Virus record (IMG/VR): IMGVR_UViG_3300042448_002584
Coordinates: 1-24,841 of that record
DNA from: a virus
Length of the DNA stretch: 24,841 nt
Direction: 5' to 3' (one strand)
In this document: piece after piece, positions 15,096 through 22,427 of the stretch
Position numbering within the stretch: the stretch's first letter is position 1
Layout: each line of letters starts with the position of its first letter
The notes under the pieces: model-generated
What the model saw: only the letters and a program-made list of their open reading frames with translations
What the model was told of the DNA's origin: nothing
Databases searched by the model: none
Program-made: the position numbers and the translations under genes

Positions 15096-15722
15096 TTATA
15101 GAAATTCTTTTAGTCTGTCCTTGAATTCTGGATTCTTTTCTAGGACTTGATCTCTAAGCATTTTTCTGGCCTTACGAATTTTAGTCTTGACAGTGTTCAG
15201 ATTCATATCGTATTTTTCAGCCAGATCATTACCTTTCATGTGATTGAGTTCTTTGTCAATTAGGATTGACTTTTCAATACAGTCAGGTAGAGTGGTCATC
15301 ATACGTAGAGTCTCAACATAGAGAGATTCAATGTAAGTTTCCTTTTCTAGGACAAAGCCTGAGTCGTCCGGTCGATCTACTTTATTTTCAACGTCATCCA
15401 ATCTGACTGCAAATTGAGTTCTCATTTTGTGCTGATGCAACAGGGACTCGTTCTTGGCAATCGTATAGATCCACGTAGTAAATCTAAATTTATCACTGTA
15501 TGATTCAATGCTCTTGAATATTTTGTACAGTGTGTTGTGCAGAACCTCTTCAGTAGGTTCAGTATCGTTAAAGAACTTCCAAATAAAGTACTTTAACTTC
15601 GGGTACATGATTGACGCTAGTCTATTTCTATCTCTCTCGGAGTAATCGCCGCTTTTGATTTTCTCAGCAAGCGACTGCATCTCATCATTTAATTGGCGGT
15701 TTAATTGGTCGTAAGTGCTCAT
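15096..15722 (-). CDS. ECF-type sigma-70 family RNA polymerase sigma factor
   Basis: A protein of 208 residues from the ATG at 15720-15722. Region 2 spans about residues 38-104, with the core/-10 recognition signature EEVLHNTLYKIFKSIESY then KFRFTTWIYTIAKNE. Region 4 spans about 145-190, ending in a helix-turn-helix GNDLAEKYDMNLNTVKTKI-RKARKML. This two-domain layout is that of ECF sigma factors, rather than the highly diverged T4 gp55, though both direct RNA polymerase to phage promoters. Its most likely targets are the ATAAATAA elements that precede late genes in this window. It lies 9 bases after PhoH and 2 bases before a membrane protein gene. Family is confident; the regulon is inferred. 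Confidence 0.9.
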   Translation of the reverse strand: MSTYDQLNRQLNDEMQSLAEKIKSGDYSERDRNRLASIMYPKLKYFIWKFFNDTEPTEEVLHNTLYKIFKSIESYSDKFRFTTWIYTIAKNESLLHQHKMRTQFAVRLDDVENKVDRPDDSGFVLEKETYIESLYVETLRMMTTLPDCIEKSILIDKELNHMKGNDLAEKYDMNLNTVKTKIRKARKMLRDQVLEKNPEFKDRLKEFL

Positions 15723-15731
15723 TTAGTTAAT

Positions 15732-16460
15732 TTACCTAAGAAATGTATGATTTGGATTCTCATTTTTCCATTGTTCATATCTTTCGGTGATTTCAACTAA
15801 AATTTTATTTCGAACAATATCGGAATCCTTAAATTGGTGAACTCCAACGCCTTTTACTCCGGAAACAAGTTTGATAAAATCAGGTAAAGCTACCTTATTT
15901 TTTGAAATATCATATTGGCTGACATCGCCACAAATGAGAACTTTAGAGTCCTTACCCAGTCTAGTCAAAAAGAGCATCAGTTGCTTAAAATCAGCATTCT
16001 GAGCCTCGTCTAAAATCATAAAGGCATTATCAAAAGTTGCACCTCTCATGTACGCTAATGGTCTAAATTCTATGATACCGGTTCCTTCTAACCAGTCAAC
16101 GACGTTTTCGTCATGTAATAATTTTACCATATTCGAGCGATAACTTTCCATAAATGGATCAATTTTATCCTTAATTTCTCCAGGTAAAAAACCGAGCTTT
16201 TCGCCAGATTCTTGGATAGGCTTGGACAGGATAATTTTTGAGATTGATCCGCTCAAATACAGTCGTAGAGCCGCATAACACGCGGTGAATGTTTTACTGG
16301 TGCCAGCTGGGCCAAAACAAAAGGCAATTTCACTATTTAGAATTGTATCAAAATATTGCTTTTGGCTTTCATTTAGAACGACCTGTCTCAGGTCAGATTG
16401 TGATAGTTCGAGCGTTTTTGAATTACGTCTTGGCGGTTGTTTCTTTGGTCTAGTCGGCAT
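15732..16460 (-). CDS. phoH: PhoH-family ATPase
   Basis: A protein of 242 residues from the ATG at 16458-16460. Walker A is GPAGTSKT at residues 50-57 and Walker B is FMILDEAQ at 147-154, with the PhoH hallmarks SKPIQESGEKLGFLPG at 79-94 and LICGDVSQYD at 175-184. PhoH proteins are P-loop ATPases common in large phages and are thought to act in RNA metabolism or phosphate-stress responses; their phage role is not settled. It overlaps the upstream small gene by 11 bases. The N-terminal 15 residues are Lys/Arg/Pro-rich, consistent with nucleic-acid contact. There is no additional PIN domain, so this is the short phage form. Confidence 0.95.
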   Translation of the reverse strand: MPTRPKKQPPRRNSKTLELSQSDLRQVVLNESQKQYFDTILNSEIAFCFGPAGTSKTFTACYAALRLYLSGSISKIILSKPIQESGEKLGFLPGEIKDKIDPFMESYRSNMVKLLHDENVVDWLEGTGIIEFRPLAYMRGATFDNAFMILDEAQNADFKQLMLFLTRLGKDSKVLICGDVSQYDISKNKVALPDFIKLVSGVKGVGVHQFKDSDIVRNKILVEITERYEQWKNENPNHTFLR

Positions 16461-16728
16461 CGATATTTAAGTCGTTATTTTTTAGGTAATCTGAGAGAGT
16501 TTTGCACTTTGCGCACTTCTCATAATTTTCAAGGCTCTCAAAAAAGTCCTGAGCCTTTTTCAAGGTGAATGGCCAATCGGCCCGTTCTACGACGACATCT
16601 AATTTATCGCCAAGAACGACTATGTCTTTTATAAAAAGTCTAGCGGATTTTTGCTCAATAGCAGTTTCAATACCAAGTATTAGAGTATTAAAAATTCTGA
16701 TTTTATCGTCAACTAAATCAAACTTCAT
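16450..16728 (-). CDS. Small acidic protein with CxxC motif, unassigned
   Basis: A protein of 92 residues from the ATG at 16726-16728, placed between the large terminase gene and phoH. It has an N-terminal helix, a beta segment (ARLFIKDIVVLGDKLDVVV) and a C-terminal KCAKC with nearby acidic residues, which could bind a metal as a dimer. It overlaps phoH by 11 bases and follows the terminase by 7, so all are expressed together. No family recognised. Confidence 0.75.
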   Translation of the reverse strand: MKFDLVDDKIRIFNTLILGIETAIEQKSARLFIKDIVVLGDKLDVVVERADWPFTLKKAQDFFESLENYEKCAKCKTLSDYLKNNDLNIDAD

Positions 16729-16735
16729 TCGCGGT

Positions 16736-18688
16736 TTATGAATTTCCGTAAAAATATCCCAACATTCTCTTATACTCAGAAACTGAATCTGGATCTAATG
16801 CAGTTTTAACTTTAGGCTGCCCAACCGATGGTGTGGAGTTTAGTGCTCGCAGCTCGCCAAAATCAAAGCCTGTATCCAACGTCAAATATGCTTGATCTAG
16901 TATTTTTTCGTGAACTTCTTTCAAAAAAGCCGGATCTACTCTCTCCAATTCTTCGTTTGCAATTTCCCAAAAGTTAGGTGATTCAAAGAAGGCTGAGGTG
17001 TTTACGCAAGTTATTGCCAAGTCGTCATTACCGCTCTGGCTGCGATAAGTACCGTTAGTCGATTTACCGAATGAGCCCAGTTCATGGACTGTTCGGAATT
17101 CGTTCGGTAGAATTCGGTTTGTGCCAGAAATGTATTTGTAGCGCTCACAATACTTTGATTTGTTAGTTATAGTTAGCTTTAGTCCAGGTTTAAAACCTTT
17201 CATTGCTTCAGTATGCTTAGAATGAATTAACTGACCAGGCCAATATTGCTCGGTATTTGTGATTCGATCTAATACATATTCGCCTTTGTGGTTTAACTCA
17301 ATCAAGAGTCTAACTTTATCTGGATTAAACACCGAATACGTTAATTTTTCAAGTGAATTACAGAACTCATTAATGTCCTTAGTATTGGTTCGAAGAGCCG
17401 CTACTTGAATGAGGCCAAATATGTCTGTTTCATCTTTCACAAAGTCCTTCACGCCCATTAACATTTTAATCGGTAATGTGGTGAATTTAAAGACATTTAT
17501 TACTGAATAGTCTTTACCCACGCCGTCTGCCGTATCAACTGAAAAGATATAATAATTACCATCATTTCTAATATCATCTGGTGTGAGCTTTGCAAAGTTA
17601 GGATGTGCCATAAACTCATCAAACAACTCATTAACTGAGGGATCCTGGCACCATTCAGGTTGAACGTATTGGGTCCTTAGATTGAATATCTTTTTAAGAT
17701 CCTTTGATGATAGCAATAACTTATCAGAAGAGAAGAATTGTAGACCATATTCCTGGTTAAAGTCTTCCTCTGAACCCAAGTTTGCAATTGTCATCTTCTT
17801 CCATTCATCATCTCTACCTGGTACTTGCCACCAGTCCACACGCAATGGCACATAAGCATTTTTGCCCTCAACTGCATCCATGTAAATTTCATAGAAACGG
17901 TTCATTCCGTTTGGTGTCGAGGTTATGATGACTTTTGAATTTGACATCGATGAAATAGTCGGATAGATCGCTCGATAAAAGAAATCTAAATATGCTGGAT
18001 TGATGTGAGCAAACTCGTCAATATAGAGCAGGTGAATTGTAAAACCAATACCTGTATTTTTGGTGGTAGTTCTACCAATCAAACGACAGCCATTATCGAA
18101 CTTCATTGACAAGACGTTATTTGATACACAGCCTGGCTTGAGGAAGAACGGCAAGTTTTCAAAAATTGATTTGATCTTATCGACAACCTCTTTTGTTGTT
18201 GATGCAACGTTAGCAACTGCCAACACGTTTTTATCTGCATGGAAAGTTAGGAACCAGGCAATGAATACTCCGGACATTACAGTTTTACCAATCTGACGAG
18301 ATGCCATTAGGATATTGAATCGATTGGCCTTGAAAGAACCGATAATTTCTTCCTGATAGTCTCTTAGTTCAATAATGTCAATGCCATTTTCGGTCATGAC
18401 TTGACAGTATTTGTTTGCAAAGTAGACTGGATCAGCCTTACACTTTGCAATTTCGTCCATCTCTTCAGGCGTGTACTCAAAAACGAGGTTAGCCTTTTTC
18501 CAAGCTGGATCGTTATCTTTAAATGGCGAGTTTTTGACAGTTTTAATGTCAATTAGTCCATTCTCAAAATCTTCCAATAGTTTATTAACCTTCTCTGAGG
18601 TCCAAATTGCATTTGACCCAGCGCCATCGTCCAAATTTGAGACTTTGGTTCTGGTTGAACCACCAGACGAAGTTATGAAATCTCTCAT
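16736..18688 (-). CDS. Terminase large subunit (T4 gp17-like)
   Basis: A protein of 650 residues from the ATG at 18686-18688, overlapping the upstream stop as ATGA. The packaging ATPase domain has Walker A MASRQIGKT at residues 128-136, Walker B HLLYIDEF at 219-226 and the coupling motif ITSTPNG at 255-261. The C-terminal RNase-H-fold nuclease begins near residue 380 with FSVDTADGVGKDYSV (Asp385 a likely metal ligand) and continues through LLIELNHKGEY. The protein translocates DNA into the prohead and cuts concatemers. Its length is near that of T4 gp17 (610 residues). The presumed small subunit is immediately upstream. This is one of the firmest calls in the window. Confidence 0.97.
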   Translation of the reverse strand: MRDFITSSGGSTRTKVSNLDDGAGSNAIWTSEKVNKLLEDFENGLIDIKTVKNSPFKDNDPAWKKANLVFEYTPEEMDEIAKCKADPVYFANKYCQVMTENGIDIIELRDYQEEIIGSFKANRFNILMASRQIGKTVMSGVFIAWFLTFHADKNVLAVANVASTTKEVVDKIKSIFENLPFFLKPGCVSNNVLSMKFDNGCRLIGRTTTKNTGIGFTIHLLYIDEFAHINPAYLDFFYRAIYPTISSMSNSKVIITSTPNGMNRFYEIYMDAVEGKNAYVPLRVDWWQVPGRDDEWKKMTIANLGSEEDFNQEYGLQFFSSDKLLLSSKDLKKIFNLRTQYVQPEWCQDPSVNELFDEFMAHPNFAKLTPDDIRNDGNYYIFSVDTADGVGKDYSVINVFKFTTLPIKMLMGVKDFVKDETDIFGLIQVAALRTNTKDINEFCNSLEKLTYSVFNPDKVRLLIELNHKGEYVLDRITNTEQYWPGQLIHSKHTEAMKGFKPGLKLTITNKSKYCERYKYISGTNRILPNEFRTVHELGSFGKSTNGTYRSQSGNDDLAITCVNTSAFFESPNFWEIANEELERVDPAFLKEVHEKILDQAYLTLDTGFDFGELRALNSTPSVGQPKVKTALDPDSVSEYKRMLGYFYGNS

Positions 18689-19449
18689 ATTAAATCGTCG
18701 ATGTCATCAGTAGACAAGGTCTCGTCCTCTTCGCTTTCAGCAGAGATTAAATTGTCGAGGCCTCTTTCCTGCATCACCTGTATCTTTTTAGCTGGGTGAG
18801 TTAGGTGTCGAACTTCATGCTCTTCTATTTCGAGCGGTTCGACGTCTATTGCTTTGACTAAATTTTTTGTGCCGGCTGTAACAAAGTATTCACCGGATTG
18901 GGCACGGCCATTGCCAAGTTGAGCAGTACCATTACCTTGAGTGCCGCCTTCTTTAAGTTCAACTTCCTGTTTTGCCTTTTTATATGTGTCTTCTAAGAAG
19001 AGCAGATAATTGGCTTGAGTTTTAACAACAGCTGATAACTTATCCTGTAATTGCCCAAAGACCTCAAACAGTCTTGGGTGAGTGTTACCCTGATTGATCT
19101 CTTCGGCAATCTTTTCAATTGCCATCTTAATCGTATTGAGTTGAAAAAAGATATTTGAGATATTGGCATTATCGAGTGCCTGCTTATGTTTGAAATACTC
19201 GTGGCGATCAATTACACCAAGATCAACATAGAATTTAAATAATGAGTCGGTTATTGACTTAGCTTGAGATTCAAACTTTGCATTCATCTCAGCAAAATCA
19301 ATCGGCGGTGCCTGTTGAATTTCATGTAGCTGATCATCAACAATGTCTTCGTGAGCGGCGTTTGGATTGCCTGAATATGAGCTGAGTAAATCTTCTAATT
19401 CACTCTTGATTTGAGCCTTCTTTTCTTTAGAAAAAACTTGTCCTGCCAT
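18685..19449 (-). CDS. Probable terminase small subunit (by position)
   Basis: A protein of 254 residues from the ATG at 19447-19449, coupled to the large terminase by an ATGA overlap. It is helical: residues 55-155 look like long helices (KSITDSLFKFYVDLGVIDR, LNTIKMAIEKIAEEIN, GQLQDKLSAVVKTQANYLL), as in the coiled oligomerisation core of T4 gp16. An Asn/Gly-rich linker and a very acidic C-terminus (SAESEEDETLSTDDIDDLI) follow. T4 gp16 is shorter (164 residues). The assignment rests on position directly before gp17 and helical content; there is no diagnostic motif. Confidence 0.6.
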   Translation of the reverse strand: MAGQVFSKEKKAQIKSELEDLLSSYSGNPNAAHEDIVDDQLHEIQQAPPIDFAEMNAKFESQAKSITDSLFKFYVDLGVIDRHEYFKHKQALDNANISNIFFQLNTIKMAIEKIAEEINQGNTHPRLFEVFGQLQDKLSAVVKTQANYLLFLEDTYKKAKQEVELKEGGTQGNGTAQLGNGRAQSGEYFVTAGTKNLVKAIDVEPLEIEEHEVRHLTHPAKKIQVMQERGLDNLISAESEEDETLSTDDIDDLI

Positions 19450-19453
19450 AAAA

Positions 19454-19699
19454 TTAGTTTAAGCGATTTTCGTTCTTATCCAGAGCCGGATTTGCGAAAA
19501 TCTTAATCTGCTTAACTGCTTCTATGTGTTCATAAATGAAACGTTCAAGTCGACTTAGAACTCCGTCAAGTACCGGCGTTGCGCCAAACATCTGGTTAGA
19601 AAGGGTCTTTTTTAAGATATTACCTTTATAGTAATAGCCTAGATGTAATCTTTTATCCTTTCTATTATACGCCGTCCAATATATTGAGTTTCTTATCAT
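19454..19699 (-). CDS. Small basic phage protein, unassigned
   Basis: An 81-residue basic protein from the ATG at 19697-19699, between the baseplate wedge gene (6-base gap) and the probable small terminase (5-base gap). It has a beta-hairpin-like start (SIYWTAYNRKDKRLHLGYYY) and a helix (DGVLSRLERFIYEHIEAV). No membrane segment. Tight packing and codon use like its neighbours support a real gene. Function unknown. Confidence 0.7.
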   Translation of the reverse strand: MIRNSIYWTAYNRKDKRLHLGYYYKGNILKKTLSNQMFGATPVLDGVLSRLERFIYEHIEAVKQIKIFANPALDKNENRLN

Positions 19700-19704
19700 A
19701 GTAA

Positions 19705-21414
19705 TTAATTTAAGTTATATGAAGTGATGCTTTTTCTAGGTACTCTCTTTTTGATTTGAATATTGAGAGCTCCAAGCTTGGTGTCAGATAGGCCTTCTGC
19801 ATAAGTATTACCTTTGCTGTCAGACCAACCGCCACGAATAACTGGAAATTCATCCAGTCCAATAATAATATCGTTAAATTCATCTAATCCGATCGGCGAG
19901 GCAGTCGGATCCGCTTTGAGTGAAATTTCATTCTTTTCGCTAAGGATACTGATATTAACTGAATCAACTCCGTTAACTCCTTCGATTACCTTAATTAGAT
20001 CGCTCTTTGGTACACGGTCCTGACGCTTAAGATCGATAAAGTATTTACCGAGTACGTCGACGATATCGGATTTAACAATTTCTGGTGCAATATCATCGAA
20101 TGCAATGATACTTACAAATATCACATATTTTGAAATGGTTGGATCAACGATTTGAATATCTGTTGAAATCATCTTTGTACCTGACCGCTCAATGTATTTT
20201 AGGAGCTCGTTCTTTTGGAATTGACTTAACTTAAATTTAGAAGTCGGTAGGTTGAAGTAGTCTTCGCCGCTCTTGAATAGTTTGGCAACATTTGGTACCA
20301 AGAATAAATTGATCATACGGCTGTCCAGGATTGTGCCGTTTGCGTCTTGCGGCAGATAAACTTTAATCGTTGAAAACATCTGCATTTTTCTAAGCAGCAC
20401 TTCATAGTTGTCAACGTTAACCAGTGCAAAGTTTTTGCTCGCTTTTGGTGCAATCAATTTAGTCAACTCAAGATTTTCGGGATCAACTCCAAAATTCGGA
20501 GGAGAAACTGTGAAAATATCAAAGTAGTCATTCATATTAATGTCTTCGCCGGTTGGTGCAAATGCTGTGTCCTGGAAAGTAAACTGAATTTGACTAGGAT
20601 CGTCAACTTTAATGTTGCCTGAACTGCCATCAGTTGTTAAGTACTCAACGATAATTTCGGAACCAGCATCTGGAATTAGTCCAAAATTGCCATTGCCGAA
20701 ATAGAGATCAACTCCGTTTGTAATACCAGTTCTGCACAGGAAGCCTTTACCATTTCTTGGAATATCTAGCAGCGATTCATATTTTGTCCACTTTTCTCCA
20801 TTGACATAAATATTAATCATAAAGTTATCAATATAGAAGTTGTTGGGATAACCTAACTGAAACGAATCGAAGGCTTGACCCTTTGCGGTAAAAGTTTGAC
20901 TCTCAATAATTCCCTGTCTTAAGCTAAACACATTTTCTCCAGTTTCGCCAGTTAAGGCTAATCTGATTTCGTCTTGTGGCAGCTCCATTACGTAGATTAA
21001 ACCGTTTTGTGTACACTTTAATCTAAATAAGTTATTTAAGATTGCTTTTGATGCTGGCAATTCAGCGGCATTTAGATTTGGTTTTCTAACTACTCTAACT
21101 TGAGCAGTTGCACCAATTGCACGGCTTGGGTTGTGGCCGGCGATTGCGGCAAGCGAATAGATTGAGCTCGCTCTAGAAGCCTCATTTAAGTTTAATTCAG
21201 TAATCGCATCCTCAATGTAGTAGAAAATCAGTTGACTTAGGTTCTCAAATACAATCAGGAGCTGACCATATGGAGAAGCTGCAGTAAAAACTGATCTACT
21301 CTGTTTAAAACGATCTTGCAGAAACTGTAGAGTTTCTGATAGAATATCACGGATGTTAATTCGAAGACTTGTAAATAACTTGTAATTCGAATTTTGACTA
21401 GACAATTCTGCCAT
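19705..21414 (-). CDS. Baseplate wedge protein, gp6/gpJ-like
   Basis: A protein of 569 residues from the ATG at 21412-21414, with AAGAAG just upstream and an ATAAATAA element 18 bases away. The N-terminal helices (SRSVFTAASPYGQLLIVFE, LSQLIFYYIEDAI, EASRASSIYSLAAIAGH) match the start of gp6/baseplate-J proteins. Beta-rich domains make up the middle. Near residues 445-500 comes the typical J-family C-terminal module: DVLGKYFIDLKRQDRVPKSD followed by LIKVIEGVNGVDSVNISIL. T4 gp6 (660 residues) forms the wedge dimers that ring the baseplate. It leads the minus-strand run that continues into the terminase genes. Family call is from pattern recognition. Confidence 0.8.
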   Translation of the reverse strand: MAELSSQNSNYKLFTSLRINIRDILSETLQFLQDRFKQSRSVFTAASPYGQLLIVFENLSQLIFYYIEDAITELNLNEASRASSIYSLAAIAGHNPSRAIGATAQVRVVRKPNLNAAELPASKAILNNLFRLKCTQNGLIYVMELPQDEIRLALTGETGENVFSLRQGIIESQTFTAKGQAFDSFQLGYPNNFYIDNFMINIYVNGEKWTKYESLLDIPRNGKGFLCRTGITNGVDLYFGNGNFGLIPDAGSEIIVEYLTTDGSSGNIKVDDPSQIQFTFQDTAFAPTGEDINMNDYFDIFTVSPPNFGVDPENLELTKLIAPKASKNFALVNVDNYEVLLRKMQMFSTIKVYLPQDANGTILDSRMINLFLVPNVAKLFKSGEDYFNLPTSKFKLSQFQKNELLKYIERSGTKMISTDIQIVDPTISKYVIFVSIIAFDDIAPEIVKSDIVDVLGKYFIDLKRQDRVPKSDLIKVIEGVNGVDSVNISILSEKNEISLKADPTASPIGLDEFNDIIIGLDEFPVIRGGWSDSKGNTYAEGLSDTKLGALNIQIKKRVPRKSITSYNLN

Positions 21415-21432
21415 TAATGGGCTTCTTTTTGA

Positions 21433-21440
21433 TTATTTAT
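21433..21440 (-). promoter_or_regulatory. Late-promoter-like element GATAAATAAT
   Basis: ATAAATAA on the minus strand, 18 bases before the ATG of the baseplate wedge gene; it would start the long minus-strand run through the terminase genes. Confidence 0.55.
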
Positions 21441-21476
21441 CAGCCAGCCTAAAAAGAATGCGAATAGGAAACCTAC

Positions 21477-21484
21477 TATAAATA
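21477..21484 (+). promoter_or_regulatory. TATAAATA element upstream of tmRNA
   Basis: An exact TATAAATA on the plus strand, 24 bases before the mature 5' end of the tmRNA. It could start a precursor in the late phase, in addition to the AGTATAATAGC element downstream. Confidence 0.35.
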
Positions 21485-21489
21485 GATTT

Positions 21490-21500
21490 AGTATAATAGC
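21490..21500 (+). promoter_or_regulatory. Putative tmRNA promoter, -10 element AGTATAATAGC
   Basis: TATAAT at 21492-21497 ends 11 bases before the first paired base of the tmRNA (21509), which is suitable -10 spacing. The identical 11-mer occurs on the minus strand before the FkbM methyltransferase. No clear -35 box. Confidence 0.5.
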
Positions 21501-21508
21501 TATTATAT

Positions 21509-21874
21509 GGGGGTGCTTGGAATTGACGTGAGTTGTTCCGGTATGCTCGCACGCCGAGGATGATGCTAAGACTCGTAAAAACGTATCGAAACGATAAGTG
21601 GCAACACTTCTATTTGGGATGTAATCAACGGGTTCGTTGGTGCTCCTGCAACCGAGGTTGAGTACGCAGTAGCGGCCTAACCAAGGCGGGCCGATGGAAG
21701 CCTAGGAACAGAAGACCATCAAAAGGGAGTCGGCTCATCCTTAACTGGGCCAGCATGGTTGATCAGCTGACCTATAGTTGAATAGTTCGTCAGATTAGAA
21801 TAATGTGACTAAGCGTGTGAATGAGGGCCTATCGAAAGGCTAAACGGACAGGGGTTCGACTCCCCTCACCTCCA
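21509..21874 (+). ncRNA. ssrA: Phage-encoded tmRNA
   Basis: The 366-base RNA has a tRNA-like end: GGGGGTG at 21509-21515 pairs with CACCTCC at 21867-21873 (one G-U), with discriminator A at 21874. The T arm AGGGG-TTCGACT-CCCCT lies just before, and TTGGAATTGACG after the 5' strand resembles the tmRNA GGATTCGACG box. The messenger part encodes a short tag ending in ...EYAVAA-stop (TAA at 21678-21680). CCA is not encoded. tmRNA frees stalled ribosomes and tags the unfinished peptide for proteolysis, with host SmpB as partner. It is flanked on both sides by phage genes, so it belongs to the phage genome. A terminator follows. Length and folding elements match one-piece tmRNAs. Confidence 0.93.
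21639..21680 (+). other. tmRNA proteolysis-tag reading frame
   Basis: Codons GGT GCT CCT GCA ACC GAG GTT GAG TAC GCA GTA GCG GCC TAA encode GAPATEVEYAVAA. The hydrophobic end -YAVAA corresponds to the -YALAA degron of host tags. The exact resume codon is uncertain: glycine (GGT) would fit Bacteroidetes practice, but GCT or GCA are possible. The resume codon cannot be fixed from sequence alone. Confidence 0.75.
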
Positions 21875-21878
21875 CTCC

Positions 21879-21918
21879 GACTGCGTTATGGCTATTTGCT
21901 ATAACGCAGTCTTTTTTT
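21879..21918 (+). terminator. Intrinsic terminator of tmRNA
   Basis: GACTGCGTTATGGC and GCTATAACGCAGTC form a 14-bp stem (one G-U) with a TATTT loop, followed by seven T. It lies 4 bases after the tmRNA 3' end. Confidence 0.9.
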
Positions 21919-21956
21919 AAACTAAACTATACCAGAATAGGGAGTATAACTTTAGT

Positions 21957-22418
21957 ATGTTGGATGTATTTAGAAAATTGGGCGATCATTCAGTAGTTAC
22001 AGATCTCGGAGATTATATTCGAGAGCAAATAGCTACGCACAAGGACGTAAAGATCTACGTTGGCTCAGATTCTCATAATACAATAACTGAAACTCGCCTT
22101 GCAACAGTTATCGTTATTCACTATGGCAATAATGGGGCGCATGTGCTCTATAATAAAAGTGCAATTCCAATCATTGTGGATCGCTTCACCAGACTGTGGC
22201 TTGAAGTAACTTCATCCGTTGATGCAGCTAAGTTTTTAAAGGAGGAGTGTAACATCAAGGTCAATTATGTCGATCTTGATCTTAATGACGATCCTCGATA
22301 CAAGAGCAATTCAATTTTACGAGCCGCGCTCGGTTATACTGAAAGCATGGGTTTTAAAGCTCGCTGGAAACCATTTAGCCCATTCTCAGTTTCAATCGCC
22401 GATTCGATTTGTCGATAA
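21957..22418 (+). CDS. YkuK/DUF458-family RNase-H-like protein
   Basis: A protein of 153 residues from the ATG at 21957. The N-terminal strand IYVGSDSHN at residues 33-41 carries the first conserved Asp of the RNase-H-like fold. An ATVIVIHYG strand follows. The C-terminal half has NYVDLDLNDDPRYKSN at 104-118 and GYTESMGFKARWKPFSPFS with a final AD at 148-149, all features of the YkuK (DUF458) family. The biochemical activity of this family is not established; a nuclease role is inferred from the fold. It stands directly after the tmRNA terminator on the plus strand, and an AGGGAG lies before the start. The link with the tmRNA may be only positional. Confidence 0.8.
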   Translation: MLDVFRKLGDHSVVTDLGDYIREQIATHKDVKIYVGSDSHNTITETRLATVIVIHYGNNGAHVLYNKSAIPIIVDRFTRLWLEVTSSVDAAKFLKEECNIKVNYVDLDLNDDPRYKSNSILRAALGYTESMGFKARWKPFSPFSVSIADSICR

Positions 22419-22421
22419 ATA
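22414..22421 (+). promoter_or_regulatory. GATAAATA, weak late-promoter-like match
   Basis: It overlaps the stop of the YkuK-like gene and lies 6 bases before the next ATG. As a promoter it would yield a nearly leaderless message, so I hold this lightly. Confidence 0.2.
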
Positions 22422-22427
22422 GACTAT

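Noticed and set aside
21509-21874. tmRNA as evidence for a host chromosome or prophage insertion at ssrA
   Set aside because: Virion genes continue on both sides without an integrase or host gene, and the tmRNA is complete with promoter-like and terminator sequences.
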